A stretch of DNA of 64,000 bases from Proteles cristata cristata (GCA_017311185.1 JAESUZ010000478.1:1-64000); one strand, 5' to 3'. Shown: positions 27,980 to 40,184, counted from the stretch's first letter. Numbers and translations: made by a program. The notes: generated from the letters alone by a model not told the origin.

Positions 27980-28130
27980 ATACAGTTAGGAGTTTGGACT
28001 CCTGGCATGAGTTGCTGGCCGGGACCAGTGCCTCATTAGCTGGGGACCTTGACCTCTTCCTTTCACCACTTTGAATCTCAATCTCCTCATCTTAAGATTT
28101 GGGAACTAATAATGCCTCACACAGCTCAAA
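27980..28130 (+). mobile_element. MIR fragment
   Basis: 'aggagtttggactcctggc', 'ctggggaccttgacctcttc' and 'tctcaatctcctcatcttaag' follow the MIR order of features. Confidence 0.6.
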
Positions 28131-28780
28131 GCAGAGCTCACAGAAAGTCTATGAAGAGCCCAGGGGTCAATGGTTCCCAGGGTAATTTCAATTCCTTGTT
28201 ATGTCACTATGTTATGGGTACCCACTTGGAACCCTAGAGTTGCTATAAAGATTAGTTTAAGCTGAAGGTATTTGTGATTCAACGGATAACGGGGGGCGGG
28301 GGGGAAGCCTTCTTGGAGCTTCCCTTATCTGACTAAAAGCAGCAACTTCTGGGAAATGAGGCGTCATAAATTCCTTCTCAGGCCATCTACTCCCAGAAGG
28401 TAGACCGTGAATAAAATTTACCCCAAATCTCTTCTCCAGGAGGGTTTTGTGGCCCTGAAGGAGACGGAAAGGCCACTCAGACCTGTAGAGACTAACATTA
28501 TCACAAACTTTCCTAACAGCTGTTTGTTCTCCTGAAAACCCATTTATCTCCAAAAAGGCATTTGGTTTCCAGCAAGTGCCTTTCTTCTCTCCCAGACTCA
28601 CCTATTAAGATGGTATCTAAGCCCCAAATGCCAATCAGTCCTTTGAGTTATCATCACTCAGTTCTGCCATGTGTATGGAGGTTCCCCATGTAAAGAAATT
28701 CTGGTTTTCCCCTCCTGTTAGTCTGTGTTTTATCAGTTCAATTTACACACCTCAGTTAGTGAGCTTAAGAGAGTAGAGGA
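28131..28780. other. Unassigned sequence
   Basis: No recognised gene. A G-rich run (about 28289-28302) is the only notable feature. The 114-codon minus-strand frame at 28601-28257 has no family resemblance. Confidence 0.45.
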
Positions 28781-29005
28781 GGGGTGCCTGGGTGGCTCAG
28801 TCAGTTAAGTGTCCGACTTTGGCTCAGGTCATGATCCCACGGTTCATGGGTTTGAGCCCTATGTCGGGCTCTGTGCTAACAGCCAGCTCAGAGCCTGGAG
28901 CCTGTTTCAGATTCTGTGTCTCCCTCTCTCTCTGACCCTCTCTTGCTCATGCTGTCTCTCTCTCTCTCTCTCTCTCACAGAAATAAATAAGACATTTAAA
29001 AAAGA
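28781..29005 (+). mobile_element. SINE, young type, 12-bp TSD
   Basis: Complete head, 'cacggttcatgggtttgagcc', CT body with a (TC)n run, and tail. The duplication gagagtagagga lies at 28769-28780 and 29006-29017. Confidence 0.95.
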
Positions 29006-29109
29006 GAGAGTAGAGGAAAAGTTTTTCCTCCCTTACAATATTCAGGAAGTGGAATCTATAGACTGATGTGTAGACTTTATTTAGATCCTGACCCAAGTAA
29101 ACTGTTGGA

Positions 29110-29440
29110 AAAAAAAAAAAAAAAAGACCAACCCTTCATGATACTGATGAGACATTTGACATGTGAACACTGACTGGGTATATGGTGATATCATGGAATT
29201 ACTGTTCATTACTTTAAAATAACATTGTAGTTATGTTAAAAAGACAATTCTAATGTTCCAAGGCCAGAGCCACATACTGAATACTTGCAGATGCAATGAT
29301 ATGGTATCTGGCCAGCAGTTAATAATTGCTGATGCTGGGCGTTGTGCACAGGAGGGTTCATTATGCCATTCTACTTTGTGTGTGGGCTTGAGATTTTCCA
29401 TAACAAAAGGCTTTAAATATGAAATAGAAAAGGGTGGATC
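29110..29440 (+). mobile_element. Old L1M 3'-end fragment
   Basis: The features 'catactgaatacttgcagatgc', 'gatatggtatctgg' and 'gagattttccataacaaaagg' match the old L1M 3' end also seen at 12.3 kb. An A run of 17 lies at 29109-29125. Confidence 0.55.
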
Positions 29441-31190
29441 AAGGAGATATTTATCCAAATGCGGGTTATCTGTCTGATTTTGGAAGCTTTTTATCATAGA
29501 GCACAGCGAGATTGCAAATTTAAGAAAATTTGTGAGCACCAGCGACATTGCTGGCAGAGGCTGATGACTGGAGACAGAGATTTTGCCCCTCATTTCAGCC
29601 CCCTCAATAGGCAGCATTTGTGCTGCTCTTCCCAGCCTGTGGCAGTCCTTTGGTTGCCAGGCGATGGAAGCCATAAGCCCTTTTCTTGGGAGGGAGAAAT
29701 GAGGAAAGGGAGGGAAAAGCAAGAAGTTAGGGGTGGGGGGAGGGGGTAGAGAGAGGTTGCCCAGGGAAAGGCTTGTCCCTGCCTAGGGACCTGGCTCAGG
29801 GTAAGAGATGGGGATGGGGGTCCCTCGTTAGATGCCAGTTTCCCACAGCCCCCACTTTCCATGGTTTATTTCTAGGGGGCAGCCCTGTTGTCAGAGCTCG
29901 AGGCCCTACAGAAGGGGTAGAGGAATGCGTGCATGTGCACCTCCTGTGAAATCCAGTGAGTCTGAGATTAAGATACCAGTAGCCCCCATTCATTGAGTCA
30001 CAATTCTGATTCAGTGTCTCCTGGGAGACACTCCTGAACTCTTACTAAGTTAAAAAATTCTAGAAAAGCAGCTCATCAAATGGGAAATCTGCACTGATGA
30101 TCACCCTGAGCTGGGGCCATCCCAAAACGCAGGAGGGCAGAAGGCTTCTTCTTCGTGGTGCAGAACCCTGTCCTGTCTGTCTTTTGTGGAGTGGAAGCAG
30201 AAGCCTCTGGGGCTGCACAGTGGCCTGGCAGTGTCATGGATGCTGACTGTGTTGAGTTCGGACCCAGCTGTCACTGAAATGTGTGGGTCTGAGCCCATCT
30301 GACTCTCAGTTTTCTGATCTGTATAAGTGGGGGGTTATCCCTTGCCTCCTTTCAGGCCCAGGTGGGCTGGGATTACAATTCACAGTGCTCTACACCCAGG
30401 GCAGGAATTGCTCTCATCCAGAGTGAAAGGAGCCTGGCCCACCCTACTCCCACCCACCAGGACAGACTGGAGGAACCTATACAGCCAGTGATCTCTGTCA
30501 CTGGTCATTGGAAGGTGAGGGCACTGCCTAGAGCCACCCTACTGTAGTCATGAGTTGCCTTCTGCTGGGCTGGGAGGTAGGATTCAGAGAGGCTCCAGGC
30601 AGGAAGAATGGGTGGGGGTTGAGGTCAAGGCAGCTGCCCCAGAGATCAGGCTTTCAAGACCTGACATCTGAGAAAGGAAGGGTGTGTGTACTCGATGAGA
30701 AACACATCAGGGAGGCCAGCAGTCAGGAGTTGAGCAAGAGCAGGGCCGAGACAACCCCCTCCTGCAGCATCTTTGTGGCTTCTGGTTGCTAGGAGCAGGT
30801 TTTTCTGTTGCTAAGCAACTGGAGCCTGGTGGATTAAAACCAATTTCCTGAGCTCACTGGTAGGGGGAGGGAGAGAAAGTGTAATGCAGATGCCCTGGAG
30901 AAGCTCATCCCAGCCTCCAGGCTTTGTTGGGAGATGTGGGTAGTGGGTGACGGAAAGTGAGGCACAACTCTGAGCTGATCCCTAGGGAGAAGGAGGGTGG
31001 GAGGAATAGGGAGAGGGCTCTGCACCAGGTCCTCACTGTAAAGACTAAAAGGCAGAGAGTGAGACTGGCAATTAAAATGCCAATTAGAGCACTAATGAAT
31101 GCTAATGCTGCTCTTTTTGAAACCTCAGGAAAGGGCCCTACTCTCTGGGGGTGCTTCTGAACCTGTCAGGACAGGGCAGGGTTTGTTCTT
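29441..31190. other. Low-repeat region with candidate regulatory motifs
   Basis: Little repeat content apart from a likely MIR remnant at about 30225-30345 ('gttttctgatctgtataagtg'). No coding gene was recognised. X-box-like motifs (29648-29668 and 30784-30819) and a homeodomain-motif-rich block (31060-31125) make this the best candidate for regulatory DNA in the window. That is inference from motifs only. Confidence 0.4.
30807..30819. promoter_or_regulatory. Palindromic X-box-like motif (RFX-type)
   Basis: GTTGCTAAGCAAC is a perfect inverted repeat of two 6-bp half-sites with one central base, the form bound by RFX-family factors. A second half-site (ggttgctagg) lies 23 bases upstream. Confidence 0.4.
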
Positions 31191-31207
31191 CAAAGATGGG
31201 AGGATCA

Positions 31208-31931
31208 ACACTGAGATACCACCTCATGCCAGTCAGAGTGGCTAAAATGAGCAAATCAGAGGACTCTAGATGCTGGCAAGGATGTGGAGAAACGAGCACC
31301 CTCCTACAGTGATGATGGGAATGTAAACTGGTGCAGCCCCTCTGGAAAACAGTGTGGAGATTCCTCAAAAAATTAACACTAGAACTCCCCTATGACCCAG
31401 CAATAGCACTGCTAGGAATTTACCCAAGGGATACAGGAGTGCCGATGCACAGGGGCACACGTGCCCCAATGTTCATAGCAGCACGCTCCACAATAGCCAA
31501 AACATGGAAAGAGCCTAAGTGTCCATCAACTGACGAATGGATCAGGAAGATGTGGTTTATCTATACGACGGAATACCTCATGGCTATGAGAAAGAATGCA
31601 ATCTGGCCATGTGTAGCAACATGGATGGAACTCGAGGGTGTTATGCTGAGCGAAATAAGTCAGGCAGAGAAGGACAGCTACCATATGTTTGCACGTATAG
31701 GAGGATTAGGAGGAACCTAACGGAGAACTGTGGGGGAGAAGGGAGGGGAATAGTGGGGGAAAGGGAGGGAGGAAAACCATGAGAGACTCTTGAATGCTGA
31801 GAACAAACTGAGGATTGATGGGGTGGGAGGGAGGGGATGGGGGTGATGGGCATGGAGGAGGGCACTTGTGGGGATGAGCACTGGGTGCTATATGGAAACC
31901 AACTTGACAATAAACTATTTTAAAAAGAAAA
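31208..31931 (+). mobile_element. 5'-truncated L1 (3' 0.72 kb), 17-bp TSD
   Basis: The insertion lies between perfect duplications caaagatgggaggatca (31191-31207 and 31932-31948). It carries the C-terminal part of ORF2, still open for 129 codons (31331-31720, including '[17 protein letters not shown]'), then a G-rich 3' UTR (about 31728-31790) and the AATAAA end at 31909. It is a recent insertion. Confidence 0.95.
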
Positions 31932-31948
31932 CAAAGATGGGAGGATCA

Positions 31949-32538
31949 GAGCATTTTAGGGTCCATGGACCCCCAAGGGTCCTGGGGTCCAATGCCTTGC
32001 TGATTGCCAGAGGCTCCTCTGCACGTGGCCCTCTGCTCTCTGCTTAGATAATAACCTCGGGATGACAGGGGCCTTACTTCTTCCTGGGGGAGCCCTTTCT
32101 GTACTTTACCCTTAGAAAGTGCTTTGTCCCTTGTAGCCCAAGTCAACCTCACTGTGGCTCTTTCCCTCAAGGGCTAAGGGCGCTGGTCCAATCCGCCTTG
32201 TTATAGGGACCTGTAGTGTCTCCCTTTTGTGGGCCCTGAACCCCCACCTCTTGCCACTTCCTCGGGGACAGCCTTGGTGGAAGCCTTTCCATGACTGGTA
32301 CCCTCTGGTTCTCCACCCCCAGCCTGATCTTTAGGGGTGGGCCACTAGGGTAGACAAATTTACAGAGGTCCTGGATCCAATTTCTACCCCCAGAGTCCAG
32401 ACTTTTTCCACTGCCCTGCTCAGGTGGAGACCTCCTGGTCTGGGGCAGAGTCTTGGATCAGAAGGAAAGAAGTCACTGTGGGAAGTATTTACAAACCTAA
32501 CAGAGAGGTTTCCAGTTTGGGAATAGGAGTATAATAAG
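31949..32538. other. Unassigned sequence
   Basis: No recognised gene or repeat. Confidence 0.45.
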
Positions 32539-32551
32539 CTCTGTAGACCCA

Positions 32552-32594
32552 ACTTCTTTTTCATTTTAAATTTTTTAAATGTTCATTTGTTTCT

Positions 32595-32636
<42 letters not shown>

Positions 32637-32800
32637 GAGAGTTGGGGGGAGGGGCAGAGAGAGAGGGAAACAGAATACAAAGCAGACTCCAGGCTTGAGC
32701 AGTCAGCATAGAACCTGATGCGGGGCTTGAACCCACAAACCGTGAGATCCTGACCTGAGCCAAAATTGGATGCCCAACTGACTGAGACATCCAGGTACCC
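32552..32800 (-). mobile_element. SINE, antisense, 13-bp TSD
   Basis: It has a T-rich tail complement, a long (GA)n tract (about 32597-32640), and a head complement ending 'catccaggtacccc'. The duplication ctctgtagaccca lies at 32539-32551 and 32801-32813. Confidence 0.94.
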
Positions 32801-32813
32801 CTCTGTAGACCCA

Positions 32814-33985
32814 TTTTCTAATGCAAGAACCATAATTGGTGAAAAAGTATGTTTATTAAAAGTTGTCTTAATGTCATACAGACAATGAAGCAATATTTGT
32901 TCAAGAATCTAATAAATCTTGGTTAGAACAGCAAGAGTCTATGGCATTTCACCATGCCTTGTTCCCATCTCTGTCCACTTCCAGCTCAGTGTGATAAAGC
33001 TCTATTCTGTGTGACAGGTAGCTCTGTCTTCTAATAGTGGGCTACAGTTGGATCCCTGGCAGGGGAAGGTGCTAGAATCTTATCCCTATCCTCTAGTTCT
33101 GTGTTGTAGAGGCTTTTTACTAGACTGGTGGGGACAAGAGGACTGGAAAGCTTTTTCTACCACCCGACTTTTCCTAGTGTGGCTGGCCAAGAGTAATGTG
33201 TCTCTGTTTCCCTCTCTGCCTCAGCTCCCTCATAGGATGAAGCTTCCATGCTAGGTTAAGACAAGATGAGAAAAGCAGTAGCTATCATTGTTTCTAGCAC
33301 CCTCTTCACAAAACAGGGGTATTACTCTTGAAATTGTTAGTTGTGATCCCCACTTCCAGGTCAAGTGCAGTGAAGCAGAAATTCTGCCCAGAGGAAAGAC
33401 AGAGTAAAGAATGGAGAGCACTTTAGTTCTCCCTAAATGGACTAACTTTATTTGGAAAAGAGAGTGGAAAAGTTCTTCCCTGAGGGTACTCCCCGAAACA
33501 ACGACATTCTTAGTGGTGAGCAATTAAGAGGGAACTGGGACTCCATAATTCTAGTAGCAACTGTAGAGTGGTAGACCAGATAGAAATGTAACAGAAAAAA
33601 CCCACGGAAAGAAATAAGAAGTACTATTCTGGGGCCTAAGCACACCTCCAAGACTGATAACCCCCTGCCCCTGCAATGGAGTAAAAAGTTAATTGGATCA
33701 GATTGTGGAACAATTTGTGCCTACAGGCATCATTAAAAACACAATAATGGAATTAAGTAACAATTAGTGGAGGCTAATAGTTGGGTGTGATACCACTAGA
33801 GACAGATTAGCCAGAAGCTAAATGGGGATCTCAGTGAAAGAACCCGAGAGCCCAGGTAAAACCACAGTGGTGGTGATGCTGTGTATATGTCCAGCGCTGT
33901 AATAACTTCTGAGGAGCGACATAAAGGTCATATACTGCAGGGAATAGACTTCACCAAACAAGTTCAGGAAAGTCAGTAGCAGTAT
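32814..33985. other. Unassigned sequence
   Basis: No recognised gene. The last part (from about 33660) may belong to the old LINE that follows. Confidence 0.45.
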
Positions 33986-33989
33986 CAAG

Positions 33990-34600
33990 AGTTGCTACAA
34001 TATATTATCTGAAATGCCCAGTTTTCAACAACAAAAAAAAAAAATTATGAAACATGCAAAGAAACAGGAAAGTGTAATCCATAAACAGGGGTGTGGGGGA
34101 GCAGGCAATAGAAACTTTCTTGAGGAGGCCAGATGTTGGACTTAGAAGAAAAGCAGCCAGTACAAATATGTTCAAAGAATTAAAGGAAGTCATGCTTAAA
34201 GAATTAAAAGAATGCGTAATGACAATGTCTCGCCACATAGAGAATATCAATAAAGAAAAACAAATTTTAAAAAAACTGAATGGAAATTTTGGAATTGAAA
34301 AGTAAAAGAAGTGAAATAAAACATGGAAAAAGGAGCTCAATGTAGTTCTGGGGCAGCAGAAGAAAAAATTCAGCCAACTTGAAGGCATAACAAAACATAT
34401 TATGCAAATTGAAAAAAGATTGATAAATAGAATGGAGAAAAATGAACAGAGCCTCAGAGAAATATGTGACACCATGAAAAACACCAGTATATATGCAATG
34501 GAGATTCCAGGAAGAGAAGAGAGAGAGGGACAGAAGAAAAAAGTATTCAAAAATAATGGAAGTTCCTCAAATTTGAAGAAAATTTTTTTTCCTACACATT
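33990..34600 (+). mobile_element. Old LINE ORF1 region (L1M/HAL1-type)
   Basis: 'aaacatgcaaagaaacaggaaagtgt' and 'caatggagattccagg' follow old L1M/HAL1 ORF1. Lysine/glutamate-rich frames survive in pieces (34093-34305 and 34402-34602), matching the coiled-coil part of ORF1p. Everything is broken by stops. Confidence 0.65.
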
Positions 34601-35702
34601 AAAAAAAGCTCTACACTTTTAGAGGGAGGCAAGATGGCAGAGAAGTAGGGAGCTCCGTACATTTCACTTGCCCCCATCTCTCAAACAGAGAAGGCTTGAC
34701 GTTATAGGACACTGAACTGCAGGAGTTTGGGAGGAAAAGAGACAGCCTCATAGGTGCGTGGGTGCAAACTAGAGAAGACAAAAACGGGCAGGGACCCGGA
34801 GACACGGAGGGAAGGGAGGGTAACCCCCATAGTGGGGAGCCACGGAGAGTGGAGGGGAAGAGAAAGAGCGGCTGAAAGGGCTCATAGAACTGTCCATGGA
34901 GAAGAGTAAAACCTCAGCTCGGGACGGAGAGGGATCCTACCATCCCATCCCTAACCACAGAGCATTCAGAGAGTGATCCTACTTCTAGCGGTGGTGCTGA
35001 CTTTGGGCTGGGTGCCCTGGTCCCAGGAGAAACTGCTCCGCTGCTCAGCCGGCTCGATCCTTGGCTGGGAAGCAGGCAGGCCTGGAGGATTATATTTTCG
35101 GCGGTATCAGTAAAGCGCCCGGACTAAGACCTGGAGACGAGGCGGAGCTTGGGACATAGAACAAGGCCCACCTTGGCTACGCCCGAGGCACAGGGAGATC
35201 GAACTCAAAAGAGTAATTTGCAATGCTTGGTTCCAGAAGGGACAGGGGCGCCGCCAATTTTCTCCCCAAACCACCAAGGTGGGACCTCAAGGAGAGGCCC
35301 ACGGACCGCAGTGGGGGCTAAGACCTGCCTACACCAAACCACGCCCATCCCCGCTACAGAGCTGCTTTTTTTTTTTTTTTAAACCAGAGCCCCCGGGCAA
35401 GACCAACATGGATGCACTGCCGTGATTAGTTCTAGATCAATTCTTTCTATTCAGATATATTTTCCCTTGTCTCATTTGTTTCCCTCCCCTCTGCTGGGGT
35501 GGGCACTCTGGTCATTGGTTTGCTTAAACAGTCACATTTAATACATTCTCTAGATGTATATTCTACACCTCCACCGCTACCTTTCTACCTCTCTCTCTCT
35601 GGAGTAATCAGACTATATAGTTTCTCTGAGTGACATTATCTTCGTTTCTTTCTCTCCGCCTCCTAGCATATTCTTTTTCTCTCTCTGAATTAAGCCTCTT
35701 AG

Positions 35703-35856
35703 CAAACCAGGAGAGACTCTTGAATGTTGAGAACAAACTAAGAGCTGATGGGCGTGGGGGAAAGGGGGGGGTGACGGGCACAGAGGAGGGCACTCGTTGG
35801 GATGAGCACTGGGTGTTATATGGAATCCAACTTGACAACAAACTATTTAATAAAAA
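35703..35856 (+). mobile_element. 154-bp L1 3' tip nested in an L1 5' UTR
   Basis: It is only the last part of the 3' UTR ('gagagactcttgaatgttgag' to 'cttgacaacaaactatttaat') between perfect 17-bp duplications tgaattaagcctcttag (35686-35702 and 35857-35873). Confidence 0.93.
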
Positions 35857-36391
35857 TGAATTAAGCCTCTTAGTCTCTCTGCCTGGTCATGTCCAATTTT
35901 GCTTTTACCCTGCCCTGTCATTTCTCTCTTTGTATATGATCTTCCAACAGCACTGAATACACCCTGCTCATTATTTGTAGCTGAGAATTCTGGTTTTATG
36001 CTTTTAAACTGTCCTTTGTCTTTTGTTTTACTTCTTTTATCTTTTCTTTTTTTCTTTTCCTTTTTCCCTTTTGGTTTGCTTGTTTGTTGGGTTTGTCTGT
36101 GCGTTTCCGTGCCTTTGTTCCCTGTGTGTTTGTCTGTCTGTTTTCCATTCCAGGGCTAACTCAAGAAACAAGCCAATGTACACATGGTGGAGAGTCCCAA
36201 ATACCACTACGAGGAGGGAAATAAAATAACCAAAGTCTCAACGAGAGAGACCAAGAGACACCATTCAAAGAACAGTTCCTGAACGGACAGGCCCTGGACA
36301 GTCCAAGAGCCTTCTTTAATATAGCAGTACTCGCAGGTGCAGAGTGCATAACTAGATTTTAAAACTAACAAGAGACAGAAAGCTAACCAAA

Positions 36392-37281
36392 ATGACGAAA
36401 CGGAAGAACTCTCCTCCAAAGAAATTCCAGGAAGAAATGACAGCTAAAGAACTGCTCAAAACAAATATAAGCAACATAACTGAACAAAAATTTAGAAAAA
36501 TAGTCATAAAATTAATTGCTGGGGTTGAAAAAGGCATCGAAGACATCAGAGAAACTATTGCTACAAAGACTATAAGGCTTAAAAATAGTTGTGATGAATT
36601 AAAAAATGCTATAAATCAGATGCATAATAAAATGGAGGCGTCCAATGCACGGATGGGAGACAGAGAGGAGAATAGGTGAATTAGAAGACACAATTATAGA
36701 GAAAGAGGAAGCCAAGGAAAAGAGAGATAAACTGATCCAGGAACACGAAAGGAGAGTTCGAGAGCTGAGTGATACAATCAAATGGAACCGTATCCATATC
36801 ATAGGAATTCCAGAAGAGCAAGAGAGAGGGAAAGGCGCTGAAGGAGTCCTTGAAGAAATTATAGCAGAGAACTTCTCCAATCTGGGGAAGGTAAGAGACA
36901 TTGAAATCAAAGAGGCACAGAGAACTCCCCTCAGATGTAACTTGAATCGATCTTCTGCACGACATATCATAGTGAAACTGGCAAAAGATAAGGACAAAGA
37001 AAGAATTCTGAAAGCAGCTAGGGAAAAAAGGGCCCCAGCAAACAAAGGGAAACCTATCTGAGTGGTTACAGACCTATCTAATGAAACTTGGCAGGCCAGA
37101 GAGGAATGGCTGGATACCTTCAATGTGATGAACAGAAAATTATGCAGCCAAGAATCCTCTATCCAACAAGTCTGTCATGCAGAATAGAAGAAGAGATAAA
37201 AGTCTTCCCAAATAAACAAAAATGGAAAGAATTTGTCACCCTAAACCAGCCCTACAAGAAATCCTGAGGAGGGGACCCTAG
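36392..37281 (+). pseudogene. L1 ORF1, broken
   Basis: ORF1p is the L1 RNA-binding chaperone. The start codon at 36392 opens an N-terminus with 'LLKTNISNITEQKFRK'. A frameshift near 36655 moves the coiled coil ('RRIGELEDTIIEKEEA') into the next frame. The RRM-like part ('HIIGIPEEQERGKG') follows, and an in-frame TGA at about 37060 replaces the arginine codon expected after 'KGKPI', a likely CpG decay. A further disruption lies near 37130. The original stop is at about 37279. Confidence 0.85.
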
Positions 37282-38175
37282 GAGGGAAATGTTGCAAGGA
37301 ACGCAAGATACCAGAGACACCACCACAAGCATGAATCCTACAAAGAACACAATGACTCTAAACTCATATTTTTCTATTATTACACTGAATGTAAATGGAC
37401 TAAATGCTCCAATCAATAGACTGAGGGTAGCAGAATGGATTAAAAAAAAATATCCATCTATTTGCTGTCTACAAGAAACTCATTTTAGACCTGAGGACAC
37501 GTTCAGGTTGAAAGTAAGGGGATGGAGAAATATCTATCATGCTACTGAAAGTCAAAAGAAAGCTGGAGTAGCCGTACTTATATAAGACAAACTGGACTTT
37601 AAAGTAAAGGCATTAACAAGGAATGAAGAAGGTCATTAGAGAATAATTGCAGGGTCTATCTATCAGGAAGAGCTAACAATTATAAATATCTATGCACTGA
37701 GTATGGGAGCACCCAAATACATAAAACAATTAATCACAAACAGACACAATCTTATGGATAAGAATGTGCTAATAACAGGGGACTTAAATACTCCACTTAG
37801 AACAGTGGATAGATCAACTAGACAGAAAATCACTAAAGACACAATGGACTCGAACGACACATTGGAACAGATGCATTTGACAGATATATTAGGAACTCTA
37901 CATCCTGAGGCAACGATATCACTTTCTTCTCAAGTGCACATGGCACTTTCTCCAAGATAGATCACATACTGGGACAGAAAGCAGCTCTCAAGAAATGTAA
38001 AAGAATTGAGATCATACCATGCACACTTTCAGATCACAACGCTATGAAACTTGAAATCAATCACAGGAAAAAGTCTGGAAAACCTCCAAAAACACAGAGA
38101 TTAAAGAACTCCCTAGTAAAGAATGAGTGGGTCAATCAGGCAATTAGAGAAGAAATTTAAAAATATATGGAAACA

Positions 38176-38392
38176 GGGGCGTCTGGGTGGCTGAGTCGGT
38201 TGAGCGTCCGACCTCGGCTCAGGTCATGATCTCACGGTTCGTTGGTTCGAGCCCCGCATCACGCTCTGCTGACAGCTAGCTCAGAGCCTGGAGCCTGCTT
38301 GTGATTCTGCGTCCCCTCTCTCCCTGAACCTCGCCTACTCAAGCTGTCTCTATCAGTATCTCAAAAATAAATAAAACATTAAAATATATATA
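38176..38392 (+). mobile_element. SINE in L1 ORF2
   Basis: Head 'ggggcgtctgggtggctgag', 'cacggttcgttggttcgagcc', CT body and A-rich tail with (AT)n. The duplication is unclear. Confidence 0.92.
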
Positions 38393-38608
38393 TCCGGAAG
38401 CAAATGAAAACGAAGATACAACAATCTAAACTCTATGGGATGTGGTCAAGGCAGTCCTAAGACAAAAGTACATTGCATTCCAGGCCTATTTCAAGAAACT
38501 AGAAAGAGTGCAAATACAAAACCTAATAGCGCATCTGAAGGAACTATAAGCAGAGCAACAAGAGCAGCCCAAGCTCAGTAGAAGTAGAGAAGTAATAAAA
38601 ATCAGGCC

Positions 38609-38808
38609 ATTGGGGCCACTGGGTGGCTCAGTGGGTTAAGTGTCCAACATCGGCTCAGATCATGATCTCATGGTTTGTGGGTGTGCTGACAGCTGGCTCA
38701 GAGCCTGGAGCCTGTTTCAGATTCTGTGTCTCCCTCTCTCTCTGACGCTTCCCTACTCACGCTGTCTCGCTCTCTCTCTGTGACAAATAAAACATTAAAA
38801 GAAAATTT
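38609..38808 (+). mobile_element. SINE in L1 ORF2, internal deletion
   Basis: Head 'ggggccactgggtggctcag'. The segment between the B-box-like region and 'gctgacagctgg' is shortened. The flanks 'aaatcaggcc' and 'aaatcagggcc' look like its duplication. Confidence 0.88.
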
Positions 38809-40184
38809 TAAATCAGGGCCTAAATAAACAATATAGAATACAAAAACACAGTTGAATAGATCAATGAAACCAAAAGTTGGTTTCTTGAAGAAATAAACAA
38901 AATTGACAAACCTCTAGCCAGGTTTCTCAAAAAGAAAAGAGAGAGCACACAAATAGACAAAATAATTAATGAAAATGGACTTATTAGAACCAACCACTCA
39001 GAAATACAAGCAATTATCAAGGAATACTATGAAAAATTATATGCCAACAAACTGGACTATTTAGAAGAAATGGACAAATTCCTAAACACACACTCACTAC
39101 CAAAATTCACACGGAAAGAGATAGGAAATCTGAACAGACCCATAACTAGTGAAGAAATCGAATCAGTTATCAAAAATTTCCCAACAAATAAGAGCCCTGG
39201 GCAAGATGGCTTCCCTGGGGAATTCTACCAGATATTTAAATCAGAATTAATACCCGTTCTTCTCAAGATATTCCAAAATATAGAAATGGAAGGAAAACTT
39301 CCAGACTCATTGTACAAACCCAGCATCACTTTGATTCCCAAGCCAGATAGGGGTCCAGCAAAAAAAGAGAACTACGGGCCAATATCCTTGATGAATACAG
39401 ATGCAAAAATCCTCAACAAGATAGTTGCCAAACAATTCAACAGCACATAAAAAGAATTATCCACCATGATCATGTGGGATTCATCCTGGTTTACAGGCTT
39501 GGTTCAATATTCACAAATCAATGTGAATCGACGAAAGAAAAGATCAAAACCATATGATCATGTCAATAGATGCAGAAAAAGCATTTGAAAAAATACAGCA
39601 TCCTTTCTTAATAATAACCCTTGAGAAATTCGAGATAGAAGGAACTTAAACATCATAAAAATGAGAAGCCCTCAGCTAACATCATCCTCAATGAGGAAAA
39701 ACTGAGAGCTTTCTCCCTGAGATCAGGAACACAACAGGGATGTCCACTCTCACCAGTGTTGTTTCACAGAGTGCTGGAAGTCCTAGCATCAGCCATCAGA
39801 CAACAAAAGGAAATAAAAGGCATCAGAATTGGCAAAGAAGAAGTCAAACTTTCATTTTTCACAGGCGACATGATACGCTACATAGAAAACCCGACAGATT
39901 CCACCAGAAGCCTACGAGAACTGTTCCATGAATTCAGCAATGTTGGAGGAGGCAAAATCAGCATGCAGAAATCGGTTGCATTTTTATACATCAAAAATGA
40001 AGCAACAGAAAGAAAAATCAAGAAACTTATCCAATTTACAATTGCACACACACAAAAAAAACCAAACCAAAACCATAAAATACCTAGGGATAAATCTAAC
40101 CAAAGATATAAAAGATCTGTATGATGAAAACTGTGGAAAACTTATGAAGGAAATTAAAGAAGACACAAAGAAATGGGAAAACAT

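Larger units (their letters stand above)
34617..40184 (+). mobile_element. L1 with complete 5' UTR, 3' end missing
   Basis: It starts at 34617 with the same 5' end as the L1s ending at 19943 and 63175 ('gaggcaagatggcagagaag'). Then come a 1.77-kb 5' UTR, ORF1 (36392-37281) and ORF2 (from about 37351). It stops abruptly at 40184, in the part of ORF2 following reverse transcriptase, where sequence of the opposite orientation begins. It contains one nested L1 tip (35703-35856) and two SINEs. Confidence 0.88.
37351..40184 (+). pseudogene. L1 ORF2, broken and truncated
   Basis: ORF2p is the L1 endonuclease/reverse transcriptase. Endonuclease text is visible ('LNVNGLNAPINRLRVAEW', 'CLQETHF'), then reverse transcriptase ('[20 protein letters not shown]', '[17 protein letters not shown]'). 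Frameshifts are numerous, for example near 37585, 37960 and 39450. The catalytic block reads FTGDM at about 39858-39872 in place of the usual F-x-D-D, so one catalytic aspartate is lost. The C-terminal domain and Cys-rich tail are absent beyond 40184. Confidence 0.83.

Noticed and set aside
34005..34550. 181-codon minus-strand frame rich in F, S and L
   Set aside because: Antisense shadow of an A-rich, Lys/Glu-rich old LINE ORF1, which naturally gives Phe/Leu/Ser-rich open frames.
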